Below the pieces are notes generated by a model. It saw only the letters and a list, made by a program, of their open reading frames with translations, searched no databases and was not told the origin of the DNA. The translations under genes were made by a program, and so were the position numbers. A stretch of 64,000 nucleotides of DNA, from assembly GCA_033964015.1 (NCBI GenBank), contig CM066921.1, positions 29,471,918 through 29,535,917 on the forward strand. Reading direction: 5' to 3'. The stretch comes from Scolanthus callimorphus (taxonomy: Eukaryota > Cnidaria > Anthozoa > Actiniaria > Edwardsiidae). This document shows, one piece after another, positions 32,034 to 44,400 of the stretch; positions within the stretch are counted from its first letter, which is position 1; every line of letters begins with the position of its first letter.

Positions 32034-32327
32034 AGGCTGGTTTTCATATGTCGGGACTGTCGGGAATGATCGGCGATGGCCTGTTTCCCGATCATCCCAG
32101 TCAGTTCCCGACACGGCTTCGCGGACGATCGGCGACGTCGGCGATCATCTGGGATGCGATCGGGAAAATAGAAACCGTTTCTATTTTCCCGATCGCATCC
32201 CAGTCAATCGCCGATGTCGCCGACAACTCACGACATGCGTTTTCATAAGACTGGGATTGACGGGATGGTTGGGAAACCACGGATCCCCGATCGTTCCCGA
32301 CGGTTCCCGACATATGAAAACCAGTCT
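32034..32327. mobile_element. Hairpin MITE inserted in the last array unit
   Basis: AAGGCTGGTTTTCATATGTC at the left is inverted at the right (GACATATGAAAACCAGTCTT). TTA flanks both sides and the interrupted unit continues with TTTGCGCGTTTT. Inner arms (GGCGACGTCGGCGATC, GAAAATAGAAACCG) also pair. Confidence 0.8.
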
Positions 32328-32504
32328 TTTATTTGCGCGTTTTCTAAAATTCAGCATTTTCCGGCTTTTGGGCCTAAAAGTCAAATCTATCAATTTTATA
32401 AGTATCAAAACAAATCTTACATAATTGAAAGAGTATCAAATTCATCAGATGGTTGCACGAACTTTTGCGCAGGTGATGAGCAGCGTTCCTGTCATTCTTG
32501 AACC

Positions 32505-32692
32505 CAGACCTTCCCGTCTCGTAACCTCGTGGGGAGGCTCTGGTGACAGCCACTGACGCATGCGCGAGATTTAATACAGAGCCGCTGAGAGAAAGACCTT
32601 TCAGCGCATGCTCCAACGCTCAAAATCAGCCAATCAGCGAAGGCCTTCAAATGGATGTCCCCAGAGCATCCCCTGCGAGCAGACGAGCCTTT
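32505..32692 (-). repeat. Dispersed homologue of the 186-bp satellite segment
   Basis: On the minus strand CTCGTCTGCTCGCAGGGG, TTGGAGCATGCGCTGAAAGG, CAGCGGCTCTGTATTAAATC and GCATGCGTCAGTGGCTGTCA match the segment repeated 23 times at 41.5-56 kb. Here it stands alone without the 12-bp repeats and continues into GAGGTTACGAGACGGGAAGG. It looks like a separate copy of the source repeat. Confidence 0.8.
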
Positions 32693-32906
32693 TGACTGTG
32701 TGTATAGAGCTTCAAAATGTATTTATTTATTTAAAAAAATCATTTACTATGCTTTGGGCCTTATGAAACAAGAGTACGATAAACAAACTGGTATCTCTCA
32801 TTTTGGATCTTCTTTCTTCTCTCACATATTTCCCTTAAGGTTTCGCTGTATCTTCTCTTCTCTCCCTTCATGTTCCGCTGTATCTTACTCCTGCAACCAC
32901 AGAATC

Positions 32907-32980
32907 ACCCAGCTGGGAATTGCACCCAGTCCTCGCTGCACTGGCAGTGCTGCGCATGCTCTGGTACACCACTGGATGTT
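32907..32980 (-). mobile_element. tRNA-derived SINE head (inverse of 26487 copy)
   Basis: On the minus strand CCAGTGGTGTACCAGAGC and ACTGGGTGCAATTCCCAGCT match the element at 26487-26558 with moderate divergence. Confidence 0.5.
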
Positions 32981-33540
32981 TACTCTACTGCGGTATTGTC
33001 TTTCTAGACCTCCTAAAACGTTCTTGTTTTTGCGTATTTTATCTGTTATTTTACTTTTTACCAGCTACAATGTATGTACAGACCGTGTCAAAATTATGGA
33101 AGCGAAGGCAGCAAATGAGAAATAACTGCAGCCGAATACAAGGAAAAAAAAAATCACCAAATGTTATTACCGCTTTGTCTTGCAGAACACTTTAAACTGC
33201 ATCTCATGTTCTGTCTCCAATTTGACGTCCTAAAACGTTATGTTTCTAACTACTCTCACACTTTTTCAAATGTCAGTAAGTAAGTAAGTAAAAGGTTTAT
33301 TTATCCACGGTAGATCCTTCAGGTAAAGACTATAATAATACTCGAGAAATCTATTTACAAATATTCGAAAGAAAAAAAAAGAAAATACTACAAATATATA
33401 ATATATAATATGAATAAAAAAAAACCCTGCTTTTCAAGGATGTGATTTAGAGTTGTTTTTCATTTTTACTCGAGCAAGGGGATCTGGTTCTTGCCTTTTT
33501 GCGAAGCAACAGCCAAAGAGTTATTTGGGGCTCGATGTCA
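32981..33540. other. Unassigned spacer
   Basis: Contains short A-rich and TAAG repeats near 33280-33420. No coding signal. Confidence 0.4.
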
Positions 33541-33880
33541 CTCACTCAGATAATTTACGCTGAAGTCATCCATCAAAACCCTCTGGACGCCGGCTAGCCA
33601 CTATGATCGCGTCTTCGAGCTGCGGGATCAAGCGAGTCATCTGCGGGACTAAAACTCAAATAATTTATGCTGAAGTCATCCATCAAATCCCTCTGGACGC
33701 CGGCTGGCCACTATTATCGCGTCCTCGAGATGCGGGATCAAGCGAGTCATCTGCGGGAATAAAACTCAAATAATTTATGCTGAAGTCATCCATCAAATCC
33801 CTCTGGACGCCGCTAACCGCTATTATCGCGTCCTCGAGATGCGGGATCAAGCGAGTCATCTGCGGGACTAAAACTCAAAA
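33541..33880. repeat. About 110-bp tandem repeat, three copies
   Basis: Each copy carries GCTGAAGTCATCCATCAAA, CCCTCTGGACGCCG, ATGCGGGATCAAGCGAGTCA and CTGCGGGA. Confidence 0.9.
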
Positions 33881-34199
33881 TCATTTCTCTCTTACCCTTC
33901 AACCTTCGCCAAAATATTTATACTACAGATTTTCGCAAAACTTATCCATGTGGGAGCATAGATTTGAATTAAAAAGTTTGGAAAAACTTCCAACGCATAA
34001 CTGTAAAAACATTAATTAACGTTTCGGCTATTCAGCCTTCTTCAGCTAAAATGAACAAAACGTTTTAAAAGTTTACACTACTTGTATCCCCCGATAAAGC
34101 ATGGACCAATTATTATTCTGTATCAGGCACCTTCCAGTGCAGCCCCTCAGTCTTTGAACAGCTGGAGATATTTTTTGCAAATATCTCCTACTATCCTAA

Positions 34200-34470
34200 G
34201 GCTGAAGTGGACCACTCTAGCGAAGTCCAAATATCTCTCTAGGGCAGTACCTGAAAAAGGCTTCACCTGAGAGACTAAATGTTGTTTAGTCCGGCTAGAT
34301 CCATGTGGGACAGGGCTCATACCTTCTGCGCATGCTTGCTACAAAATGTCATGTCCCACATGGAGCTAGGTGGACTAAAACAACATATAGTCTCCCATTG
34401 AAGCCTTTTTCAGGGACTGCGCTAGAGAGAAGGAGATACTTGGACTTCACTAGAGTGGTCCCCTTCAGCC
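34200..34470. mobile_element. 271-bp hairpin MITE
   Basis: GGCTGAAGTGGACCACTCTA at the left is inverted at the right end. Arms of about 130 bp also pair around CTGAAAAAGGCTTCA and CCATGTGGGAC. Confidence 0.75.
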
Positions 34471-36295
34471 TTTGGACTTGTTTGACAACTTATGAGTAAC
34501 ATATTACGTTTATATCAACTGATGAATAAAATATTATGTTTATATAAACGTTATCTTATATTCATCAATGCTTTATCAAAACGATATAACGTAATCTTAA
34601 AATCATCAATGCTTTATGATGACTGATTTGATAAGTCATTTATAAAATGTTCTATTGTCATCTAAAGATTGTCGCCTTCGGCCCGAATCTTAATATGCCA
34701 ATAGAACACGGCCACTCATTTTGTAAATAGTACATTGTGAGAATGCGCAGCTCTTCACCAATCAGAGTGTGCGTACTATCTTAGCTATTTTATAAAAGAT
34801 GATATCCTCCAAATTTCCGATGATGATTGATGATTATCAAGCATTTTATCTTTGGCTATAAGGACAACTTGAGTAGAACATTCATGGTGTAAGTGGCCTG
34901 AAAAGTCTTATAAAATTAAAAGGTATTACAATATTGTAGACACATCTTCAAAGTCTCCACTTATTTCTCTAGTCCATTCACTTGTAGCTATTGGCTACAA
35001 ATTCCACTGTTTGTTCCCGAAAATTCTCCATTCCGGCGGATTAGAGCAAATTTTCGAGGAAATTGTGCATTTTAGGCTAAAGCTCCAATTTTTTGCCAGG
35101 TGATAGTTTTCAATGTATTTTTAAATCGTAGATATGGAGGCACGCTAGAATTAAATCGTAGCGAAAGCTAGGGTTTTGGGTTAGGGTTAGGCTTTAGCTT
35201 TGCGAACTTTCAAGTTGTTCTCTAGACTGCACAGCCATAGCAGCTCAACATTTGCTAATTCTGAACTATGGATTGGTTTGACTGACTTCGGTTGAACGTC
35301 TCCTTAGAGTTTTGGGTGATTATTAAATGTCACGACCAGTTTACAGTGAGTTTATCGGGAATGTTTATAATTTATATTGTAAAACAATCCGGGGGGGGGG
35401 GGGGGGGGGGGGACTCCCATATTTTTGGTCGGGGATGATCGTCGGAAATTTTCAGTTTCACCCCTAAAGATACCAAACGTGGCTGGCCATGGCGTGGCTC
35501 AAATAATTCCTTACCCCAAAATGAGGCCTTACGTGCAAAGTAGGCGTGAAGGAGACAGGTAACAGGTAAAAGATACCCATCAAGAAATGTCCGTGTATGT
35601 TTCTAATTTATCGTCTTCTCATTGAGTAATCTCTCTTTCTTTCACGGTTTTTTAGAAGCACCATCATGAGAAAAAACAATTTGGACACATATTTCGGCCC
35701 TAAAAGATACCAATTGCCCTAATTTTATTGAAGATTAAGATCACCCCTAAAGGACATGGGTGGGGACATGGATTGTTAGCTGAGCCATACAAGATTTTGT
35801 CCCCACCCCTGAGGCGAAATGTGTTGGAAATTCCCCTGTTTATATAGCAGGTAAATGTAATCTTTATGCGCGCAAAGCCCGCAGGTTTTTTTTAACATAT
35901 CAGTTGAAAGAGGGTTAATATATGAGATAGTAGTGCAAGTGATATTTCTTCATGAGGGGTGTTCAACGATTGTGCCTTCCTCAACAAAAATATGCATCCC
36001 TCCTTCATCTAATGAAAAAAAAATTGACATCACCCCTTTTCCAGTTCCTAAATTTTGAGATCCCCCTTAAAATCCTCTGCCCCCCTGTAGTATACATAAT
36101 GAATGCAGCCTAAAACACTTGTGTCCATATAATACAAAGTTTTTCAGTATGTGTGTGAGTATAAATAGATGATGCAGAGCATTGTCAGATTCATTTCATT
36201 TTACAGTGTGTATATCTTATGGGTTTAGCATTGTTCAAAATGCTCATTCTCAAATAATTACATAACTCGTATTCTTATTGGATTCATGCTTTAGG
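34471..36295. other. Unassigned spacer with poly-G run
   Basis: AT-rich, with a 22-base G-run at 35391-35412. No gene or clear repeat seen. Confidence 0.4.
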
Positions 36296-38033
36296 CATTC
36301 ATTATTTTTACTTCCAATACTTGGGCTTACCAGTAGTGATTCTGATGCAGGTTCAGGCATGAGACAACATACCATTTCCGGTGTGGATACTTCGTTTCTT
36401 CTCGAAGTTGAAGTAGAAGAATCATCGGTGTGTTCTGTGGACGTGGATAGGATATACTTTACAAATGTTAATTACAAACAACAGGAAAATGTTTTAGTCC
36501 AGTCAATCTACAGTTTGACCAGGAACTAATTGCAACAAAAGCTTTTTGATGGTGTGCTAGATTTAGTCTGCAAATGAACATACTAAAGTCCCCCAAAATC
36601 AGGGTACAGGAACATGCTGAAAATGCCCAAACATCTACTTTGACCACTTTCAACTATCTAGGATTGACCATTGTACTAAATTTCAATGTTGGAAAAATTG
36701 TACAAAAAACACCTGCTCAACTGGCTTACCATTGTTCAGAGGAGTCAAATGGCAAACCTTCTTATATTGTGAACATTTTCTGACTACCTTGATTAGATTT
36801 ACATTGTGTGCCCTCTTAATAATCTCAGATTTAGAGCAGCTCCTACTGTATATCTAAATACCGACAAATGATCTGGTACCTTTGAGGACCTGGGCAGCTA
36901 AAATATTAATGCCCTCCCTGTGAATGTGAGGGCTCTCACAAAACTTATGGAATTTAGCAGGAAGGCTAGAGAGCATGTCCTCAAATTATAATCGTCCTAT
37001 CAATATTTTAACTCCCTGAAGTTTATCTCTCCCCTTAATCAAGTCAATTCCCTGATAAATGTAATATTAGCGTATTAGTATAATAGTGAACTTCATATTG
37101 TTTTATATTCTTAAGTCCAGATTTATAGTCTATAAATTTATTTTGTATTTAGCTAGATTCAGGTGAAGTCACCCACTGGATATATTGAATAAACTCATTA
37201 AATTATTATTGCGGTCGAAGAACACATACTGTACTAATCTCATCAGGATCGCGTCCCATAATTTGCTAGTATAGTCCCATGTGGGTTTGGATGCCAGCTT
37301 GATTCAGAGATTTGGGACTGACCATTTTATTTGGCCTCGATTTCATGTCAGAGCGACCGAGACAGAATGGTAATAAAACTGCCTCAATCTCACGAACGGA
37401 GGTGGAACGGTAATGAAAATAGCCTTGACCTCATATGGACAGGGAGAGATATGGTAACTAGCGCATGTCACTCGAAAAGAAATGACGGCCTACAATCGCA
37501 GGCTCAATGAACTGTGTTCCATGTGGTTTTAGTTTGGAGTCCACTTTGTGCTGCAAAGTCTTTTGTGCTATGCAGTCCATTTCATGCTAAGGTAGTGTTT
37601 TTGTCAGAAAAAATGAATGAAGCCATTTATCACAGCATCAGAAAATTATGCAGTGATGTGTTTTCCCAGAAGGAGACACTAAATATCGTTTTAAACACGA
37701 TGTTAAGAGCGGGTTTTATTGAGAATTTTTCTGTCGATACGCGAATAGAAGAAAGCGAAATTCATATCGCAAGTTTATATTTGGCAAGATAGCCTTCTTT
37801 TAATATTGAAATAAAACATGTTCATTTCATATTCCTTCCCACGTCTAATTGTAACAGCATGTTCACCAGTTAGGTAGGCTCTGGACTTGCCCATGAAATT
37901 TTCCTCTTCATCCTCATGACACACTTGTATCAAGTGCATTTATGATCATGATTATTCTAGTTATATTATTATTATTACCTGCTATGCTGCAGATTTCTCT
38001 CCTGAATTTGGTCATGACTTTGAAGAACTGATG
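36296..38033 (+). other. Weak candidate exons of an unrecognised gene
   Basis: Three stretches look mildly coding. 36296-36428 follows an acceptor (ATGCTTTAG) and reads GLTSSDSDAGSGMRQHTISG, then an acidic run, before GTGTGT. 37616-37792 is open (MNEAIYHSIRKLCSDVFSQK...) but has no good donor. 37993-38033 follows CTATGCTGCAG and could read DFSPEFGHDFEELM and stop. I recognise no family and cannot join them with confidence. They may be chance. Confidence 0.15.
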
Positions 38034-38517
38034 TAAACATAATTTAGTGCGAACTCCCAATAGTCCATGAGCCAATGGTGAGCCAACCAGAGCTATAGGG
38101 ACAAATGTTTATGTTAAAAATATTGTTTATCAATAAAAAAAAACCTCCTTATGCATTAGTTTTTTGAAAGCCTCACAAACAAAGGCACTTTGCACAAATT
38201 TTTGCCAAAACTTTCAATAGACCCTTATCATGTTAATGTGGATTAATGATATATTATAGTTATCAAGAAGCGAAATCCTTAAAACAAATTAGCACATCCG
38301 TATTAGAAAAGCTGCAAAGTTTGGGAATAAGTACTCGAAAACTGGCTGAGATATGAATTTTGAAAGGTTAGCTTTCTGGCCTATTTTTTTACAAAGAAAT
38401 GTGTGGGAATAAACATCACAACGAGGCTTGTAGTGCTAATACTGATGTGCTGAATTGAATACCAGACTTTGTTTCCTGGTAACTATAAGATATTATTAAG
38501 CCATAACAGCGTGATAA

Positions 38518-38735
38518 TGCCTGGTGCACACTAGCGACATAACGTCATAACGACATAATGACATAAGCGCATAATGATATAAGAACATAACAACATAAGA
38601 GAAAAAACATGTTTTTTCTCTTATGTCGTTATGTCTATGTCGATGTTATGTTGTTATGTCGGATGTTCACACCTGTACATAAGAGCATAAGAGAGCGTGC
38701 GCTTATGTCGTTATGTCGCTAGTGTGCACCAGGCA
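38518..38735. mobile_element. 218-bp MITE with TAA target duplication
   Basis: TGCCTGGTGCACACTAGCGA and its inverse form the ends, flanked by TAA on both sides. The interior repeats CATAACGACATAA-type words on both arms and a central GAGAAAAAACATGTTTTTTC palindrome. The 3-bp duplication fits PIF/Harbinger-like MITEs. Confidence 0.75.
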
Positions 38736-40330
38736 TAAGGGTCTATAAGCACCTAAGAATTCATGTTCTTAATTTTTCTTTAGGGCAAAAGATCTGATTC
38801 ATGTCCCACTTTTTAGCCAACTAAAAGCGGGGAATTCTCCCTGGTAAAAGAAATAATATCCCATATACACCAGGACTACTCAAACATGCAATGAAAATAA
38901 TAAAACAGTCAATCTTAAAATTATGCTAAACCCCTGAGCTTGGTGACAGGGATGCAAAAGACAGCCCAAGTACAATGGTCGTTTATAAAAACGTTTATTC
39001 TGGCTTGGCGAAATAATCTCGCTAAATTGCTATAACATCGTCACTGAGTTCTGTAAATTACGGCAAATAAAGGTAGAATACTTACATTAAGTTGTCCTGT
39101 TGTCCTTTCCTCGTCTGAGGCGTTGAAGAGTGTTTCCGAAGGCTCACTACAAGAATCTCGAACGCATCACATCGCGACCGGATTTCTTCGTTAATCGCCA
39201 CTCGATCGGTGATCTAATCACACCAGGAGAACCGTCTTGCCATACATCTTTTCCTACAAAGGAGCGATGTCTCGATTAAAACATCTGAACACGGTGAATT
39301 TCGGTGTTTTTTTCCGTTGAACTTCGACAAGCCATTTTCACCGACTTTCGAAGTCAAAACGTAAAGTCGTATATTCTATCACCATCCACAGATAACCCAA
39401 TGCGAATTACAAACAACAGGAATTACAAAACTGAAAATGCTATGGTTTATCCAGTTGCATTCCTGCATAAGTGACCAAAATAGGCCATTTGATTTAGACG
39501 AACCATTTAGACATTTCTTATCTCCTCTTCTGATGTAAACTTTACAAACGCTTATAAATGTCAGCTCCAGATCAATTTTTTCCCTGCAGTGGATAATGAT
39601 TTCCTTATCCAACCCTTCTTTCCTTGCTGTCCAAGAGCTAACTGATTTTTCACGTCTTTGTTGGCCATTCTTAAAGACTCTCGTTCCACTCCGCGTGGCC
39701 TGCTAACGGCTGTATCGCACCGAAGCTTCGTAAACAGCAGGCATTGCTTTCAAAGAAAAAAGCCCGAAAGAAATTTTTACCTGAAAAACTGTTCAAGATT
39801 AGAATTGAGAAATATATTAAAGATTTTGCGCGAACACTTCGCGATGTAGATGAAGTTTTCTTGCACAAAGTCGAAGCAACTTGAAGCAGAGCAAAATTCA
39901 ACATGGCGTACGGTAAGCGCGTGATCGGAAAACAGAACTTCCGAACATACGATTCGGCAGAAACTCGGGACTCCTACATAACAAAGGAACCTTTGTATAT
40001 AGTAAATTTGCATTTCCGGAAAACAGCGAATAAAGCACGAAAAAAACTACGAGGAATTTTACCCAATCAGAGCGCAGAGTTTGGGTGAATTTTTTCAGGG
40101 ATCACTACGCAAGCGTTGGCACAGAACTCCGTGAAAGTGATGATGTCACATATCACGCATGTCCTTTTAAACTTTGTTTAACGTTACCCACATGGACCAA
40201 AAATAAAATAGTCTGACCTATAAATACTTTAGAGCGGGTTAAATACCCGGGGGGAAGGATCGCGCACGTTAAACATCCGATCGCACACATACCCAGCGCA
40301 CGTTTAACAGCAGCTCGCACACATTCAGTA
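38736..40330. other. Unassigned sequence with weak exon candidates
   Basis: On the minus strand a stretch ending at donor GTAAGT near 39084 reads VAINEEIRSRCDAFEILVVS and onward. On the plus strand an ATG-less open stretch near 39672-39882 reads KARKKFLPEKLFKIRIEKYI. ATGGCGTACG at 39903 is followed at once by GTAAGC. None has a recognisable family or a complete structure. Confidence 0.15.
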
Positions 40331-40334
40331 GCGA

Positions 40335-41302
40335 ACCGGGTTAGAATGTTTTCGGGTTAGAATGTTTTCGGGTTAGAATGTTTTCGGGTTAGAATGTTTT
40401 CGGGTTAGAATGTTTTCGGGTTAGAATGTTTTCGGGTTAGAATGTTTTCGGGTTAGAATGTTTTTCGGGTTAGAATGTTTTCGGGTTAGAATGTTTTCGG
40501 TTAGAATGTTTTCGGGTTAGAATGTTTTCGGGTTAGAATGTTTTCGGGTTAGAATGTTTTCGGGTTAGAATGTTTTCGGGTTAGAATGTTTTCGGGTTAG
40601 AATGTTTTCGGGTTAGAATTTTCGGGTTAGAATGTTTTCGGGTTAGAATGTTTTCGGGTTAGAATGTTTTCGGGTTAGAATGTTTTCGGGTTAGAATGTT
40701 TTCGGTTAGAATGTTTTCGGGTTAGAATGTTTTCGGTTAGAATGTTTTCGGGTTAGAATGTTTTCGGGTTAGAATGTTTTCGGGTTAGAATGTTTTCGGG
40801 TTAGAATGTTTTCGGGTTAGAATGTTTCGGGTAGAATGTTTTCGGGTTAGAATGTTTTCGGGTTAGAATGTTTTCGGGTTAGAATGTTTTCGGGTTAGAA
40901 TGTTTCGGGTTAGAATGTTTCGGGTTAGAATGTTTTCGGGTTAGAATGTTTTCGGGTTAGAATGTTTTCGGGTTAGAATGTTTTCGGGTTAGAATGTTTT
41001 CGGGTTAGAATGTTTTCGGGTTAGAATGTTTTCGGGTTAGAATGTTTTCGGGTTAGAATGTTTTCGGGTTAGAATGTTTTCGGGTTAGAATGTTTTCGGG
41101 TTAGAATGTTTTCGGGTTAGAATGTTTTCGGGTTAGAATGTTTTCGGGTTAGAATGTTTTCGGGTTAGAATGTTTTGGGTTAGAATGTTTTCGGGTTAGA
41201 ATGTTTCGGGGTTAGAATGTTTTCGGGGTTAGAATGTTTCGGGTTAGAATGTTTCGGGTTAGAATGTTTTCGGGTTAGAATGTTTTCGGGTTAGAATGTT
41301 TT
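40335..41302. repeat. 17-bp minisatellite, about 57 copies
   Basis: GTTAGAATGTTTTCGGG is repeated with one-base length variants in the T and G runs. Each junction contains GGGTTAG, which resembles the metazoan telomere hexamer, but the unit is not telomeric. It runs into the assembly gap. Confidence 0.93.
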
Positions 41303-41402
41303 NNNNNNNNNNNNNNNNNNNNNNNNNNNNNNNNNNNNNNNNNNNNNNNNNNNNNNNNNNNNNNNNNNNNNNNNNNNNNNNNNNNNNNNNNNNNNNNNNN
41401 NN
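41303..41402. other. Assembly gap (100 N)
   Basis: Exactly 100 undetermined bases, a conventional placeholder for unknown length. The 17-bp array ends on its left and the unrelated 12-bp array starts on its right. Confidence 0.99.
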
Positions 41403-44400
41403 ACGATTATCTATACGATTATTTATACGATTATCTATACGATTATCTATACGATTATCTATACGATTATCTATACGATTATCTATACGATTATCTATAC
41501 GATTATCTATCATACGATTATCTATACGATTATCTATACGATTATCTATACGATTATCTATACGATTATCACTCTCGTACACAGAACTTGTCTGCTCGCA
41601 GGTGGAGCTCTGGGAACATCCATATTAGCCCCGTCGCTGATGGTGGATGGTTTGCGCGTTGGAGCATGCGCTGAAAGGACTTTTTCTCAGCGGCTCTGTA
41701 TTAATCTCGCTCATGCGTCAGTGGCTGTCACTAGAGCCTTCCCGAGAGGTGACATCTATACGATTATCTATACGATTATCTATACGATTATCATACGATT
41801 ATCTATAGGATTATCTAGACGATTATCTATACGATATTTATACGATTATCTATAAGATTATCTATACGATTATCTATACGATTATCTATACGATTATCTA
41901 TACGATTATCTATACTATTATCTATACGATTATCTTATACGATTATCTATACGATTATCTATACGATATACTATGGATTATCTATAGGATTATCTATAGG
42001 ATTATCTAGACGATTATCTATAACTTATCTTACGATTATCTATACGATTATCTATACGATTACTATACGATTATCTATACGATTATCTAGACGATTATCT
42101 AGACGATTATCTAGACGATTATCTAGACGATTATCTAACGATTATCTATACGATTATCTATACGATTATCTATACGATTATCTATACGATTATCTATACG
42201 ATTATCTATACGATTATCTATACGTTATCTAAACGATTATCTAGACGATTATCTAGACGTTATCTAGACGATTATCTAGACGATTATCTAGACGATTATC
42301 TAGACGATTATCTAGACGATTATCTAGACGATTATCTAGACGATTATCTAGACGATTATCTAGACGATTATCTAGACGATTATCTAGACGATTATCTAGA
42401 CGATTTCTAGACGATTATCTAGACGATTATCTAGACGATTATCTAGACGATTATCTAGACGATTATCTATACGATTATCTATACGATTATCTAGACGATT
42501 ATCTAGACAATTATCTAGACGATTATCTAGACGATTATTTAACGATTATCTAGTACGATTATCTAGACGATTATCTAGACGATTATCTAGACGATTATCT
42601 AGACGATTATCTATACGATTATCTATACGATTATTTATACGATTATCTATACGATTATCTAGACGATTATCTATACGATTATCTATACGATTATCTATAC
42701 GATTATCTATACGATTATCTATACGATTATCTATACGATTATCTAGACGATTATCTAGACGTTATCACTCTCGTACCCAGAGCTCGTCTGCTCGCAGGGG
42801 AGACTCTGGGGACATCCATATTAGCCCCGTCGCTGATGGTGGATTTTGCGCGTTGGAGCATGCGCTGAAAGGACTTTTTCTCAGCGCTCTGTATTAAATC
42901 TCGTGCATGCGTCAGTGGCTGTCACTAGAGCCTTCCCGAGAGGTGACATCTATACGATTATGTATACGATTATGTATGCGATTATGTATACGATTATCTA
43001 AACGATTATCTATACGATTATCTATACGATTATCTATACGATTATCTATACGATTATCTATACGATTATCTATACGATTATCTACGATTATCTATACGAT
43101 TATCTATACGATTATCTATACGATTATCTAGACGATTATCTATACGATTATCTATACGATTATCTATACGATTATCTATACGATTATCTACACGATTATC
43201 TATACGATTATCACTCTCGTACCCAGAGCTCGTCTGCTCGCAGGGGGAGGCTCTGGGAACATCCATATTATCCCCGTCGCTGATTGGTGGATTTTGCGCG
43301 TTGGAGCATGCGCTGAAAGGACTTTTTCTCAGCGGCTCTGTATTAAATCTCGCGCATGCGTCAGTGGCTGTCACTAGATCCTTCCCGAAGGTGACATCTA
43401 TACGATTATCTATAGGTTATCTATAGGATTATCTAGACGATTATCTATACGATTATCTATACGATTATCTACGATTATCTATAGGATTATCTAGACGATT
43501 ATCTATAACGATTATCTAGACGATTATCTAGACGATTATCTATACGATTATTTATACGATTATCTATACGATTATCTATACGATTATCTATACGATTATC
43601 TATACGATTATCTATACGATTATCTATACGATTATCTATATGATTATCTATACGATTATCTATACGATTATCTATACGATTATCTATACGATTATCTATA
43701 CTTATCTATACGATTATCACTCTCGTACCCAGAGCTCGTCTGCTCCCATTGGAGGCTCTGGGACATCCATATTAGCCCGTCGCTGATTGGTGATTTTGCG
43801 CGTTGGAGCATGCGCTGAAAGACTTTTCTCAGCGGCTCTGTATTAAATCTCGCGCTGCGTCAGAGGCTGTCACTAGAGCCTTCCCGAGAGGTGACATCTA
43901 TACGATTATCTATACGATTATCTATACGATTATCTATACGATTATCTATACGATTATCTATAGATCATCTAGACGATTTCTAGATTATCTAGACGATTAT
44001 CTATCGATTATTTATACGATTATCTATACGATTATCTATACGATTATCTATACGATTATCTATACGATTATCTATACTTATCTATACGATTATCTATACG
44101 ATTATCTATACGATTATCTATACGATTATCACTCTCGTACCCAGAGCTCGTCTGCTCGCAGGGAGGCTCTGGGGACATCCATATTAGCCCCGTCGCTGAT
44201 TGGTGGATTTTGCGCGTTGGAGCATGCGCTGAAAGGACTTTTTCTCAGCGGCTCTGTATTAAATCTCGCGCATGCGTCAGTGGCTGTCACTAGAGCCTTC
44301 CCGAGAGGTGACATCTATACGATTATCTATACGATTATCTATAGGATTATCTAGACGATTATCTAGATTATCTAGACGATTATCTATACGATTATTTATA

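Larger units (their letters stand above)
27050..32440. repeat. Tandem array of a foldback element, period about 0.96-1.0 kb
   Basis: Landmark GGGCACTCGACTAAAATTGA recurs near 27979, 28967 and 29960, and with one change near 31285; the last step is lengthened by a SINE. Within every unit the left half (CTGACACTTCTGGCGGAATT ... CTTATAAAATTGAGGGA) is the inverse of the right half (ATTTTATAAGTATC ... GCCAGAAGTGTCAGGCATTC). Each unit is therefore a hairpin with arms of about 350 bp around a centre near ATCTCATAAGGTCTGCTTGG. Units are joined by about 250 bp of linker. No unit encodes a protein. The first and last units are partial. Confidence 0.85.

Noticed and set aside
27050..32440. CRISPR-like array
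   Set aside because: Unit length is about 1 kb with internal inverted symmetry, in a eukaryotic genome; there are no short repeats with unique spacers.
40335..41302. Telomere or interstitial telomere repeat
   Set aside because: Only one GGGTTAG per 17-bp unit; the period is not that of telomeric DNA.
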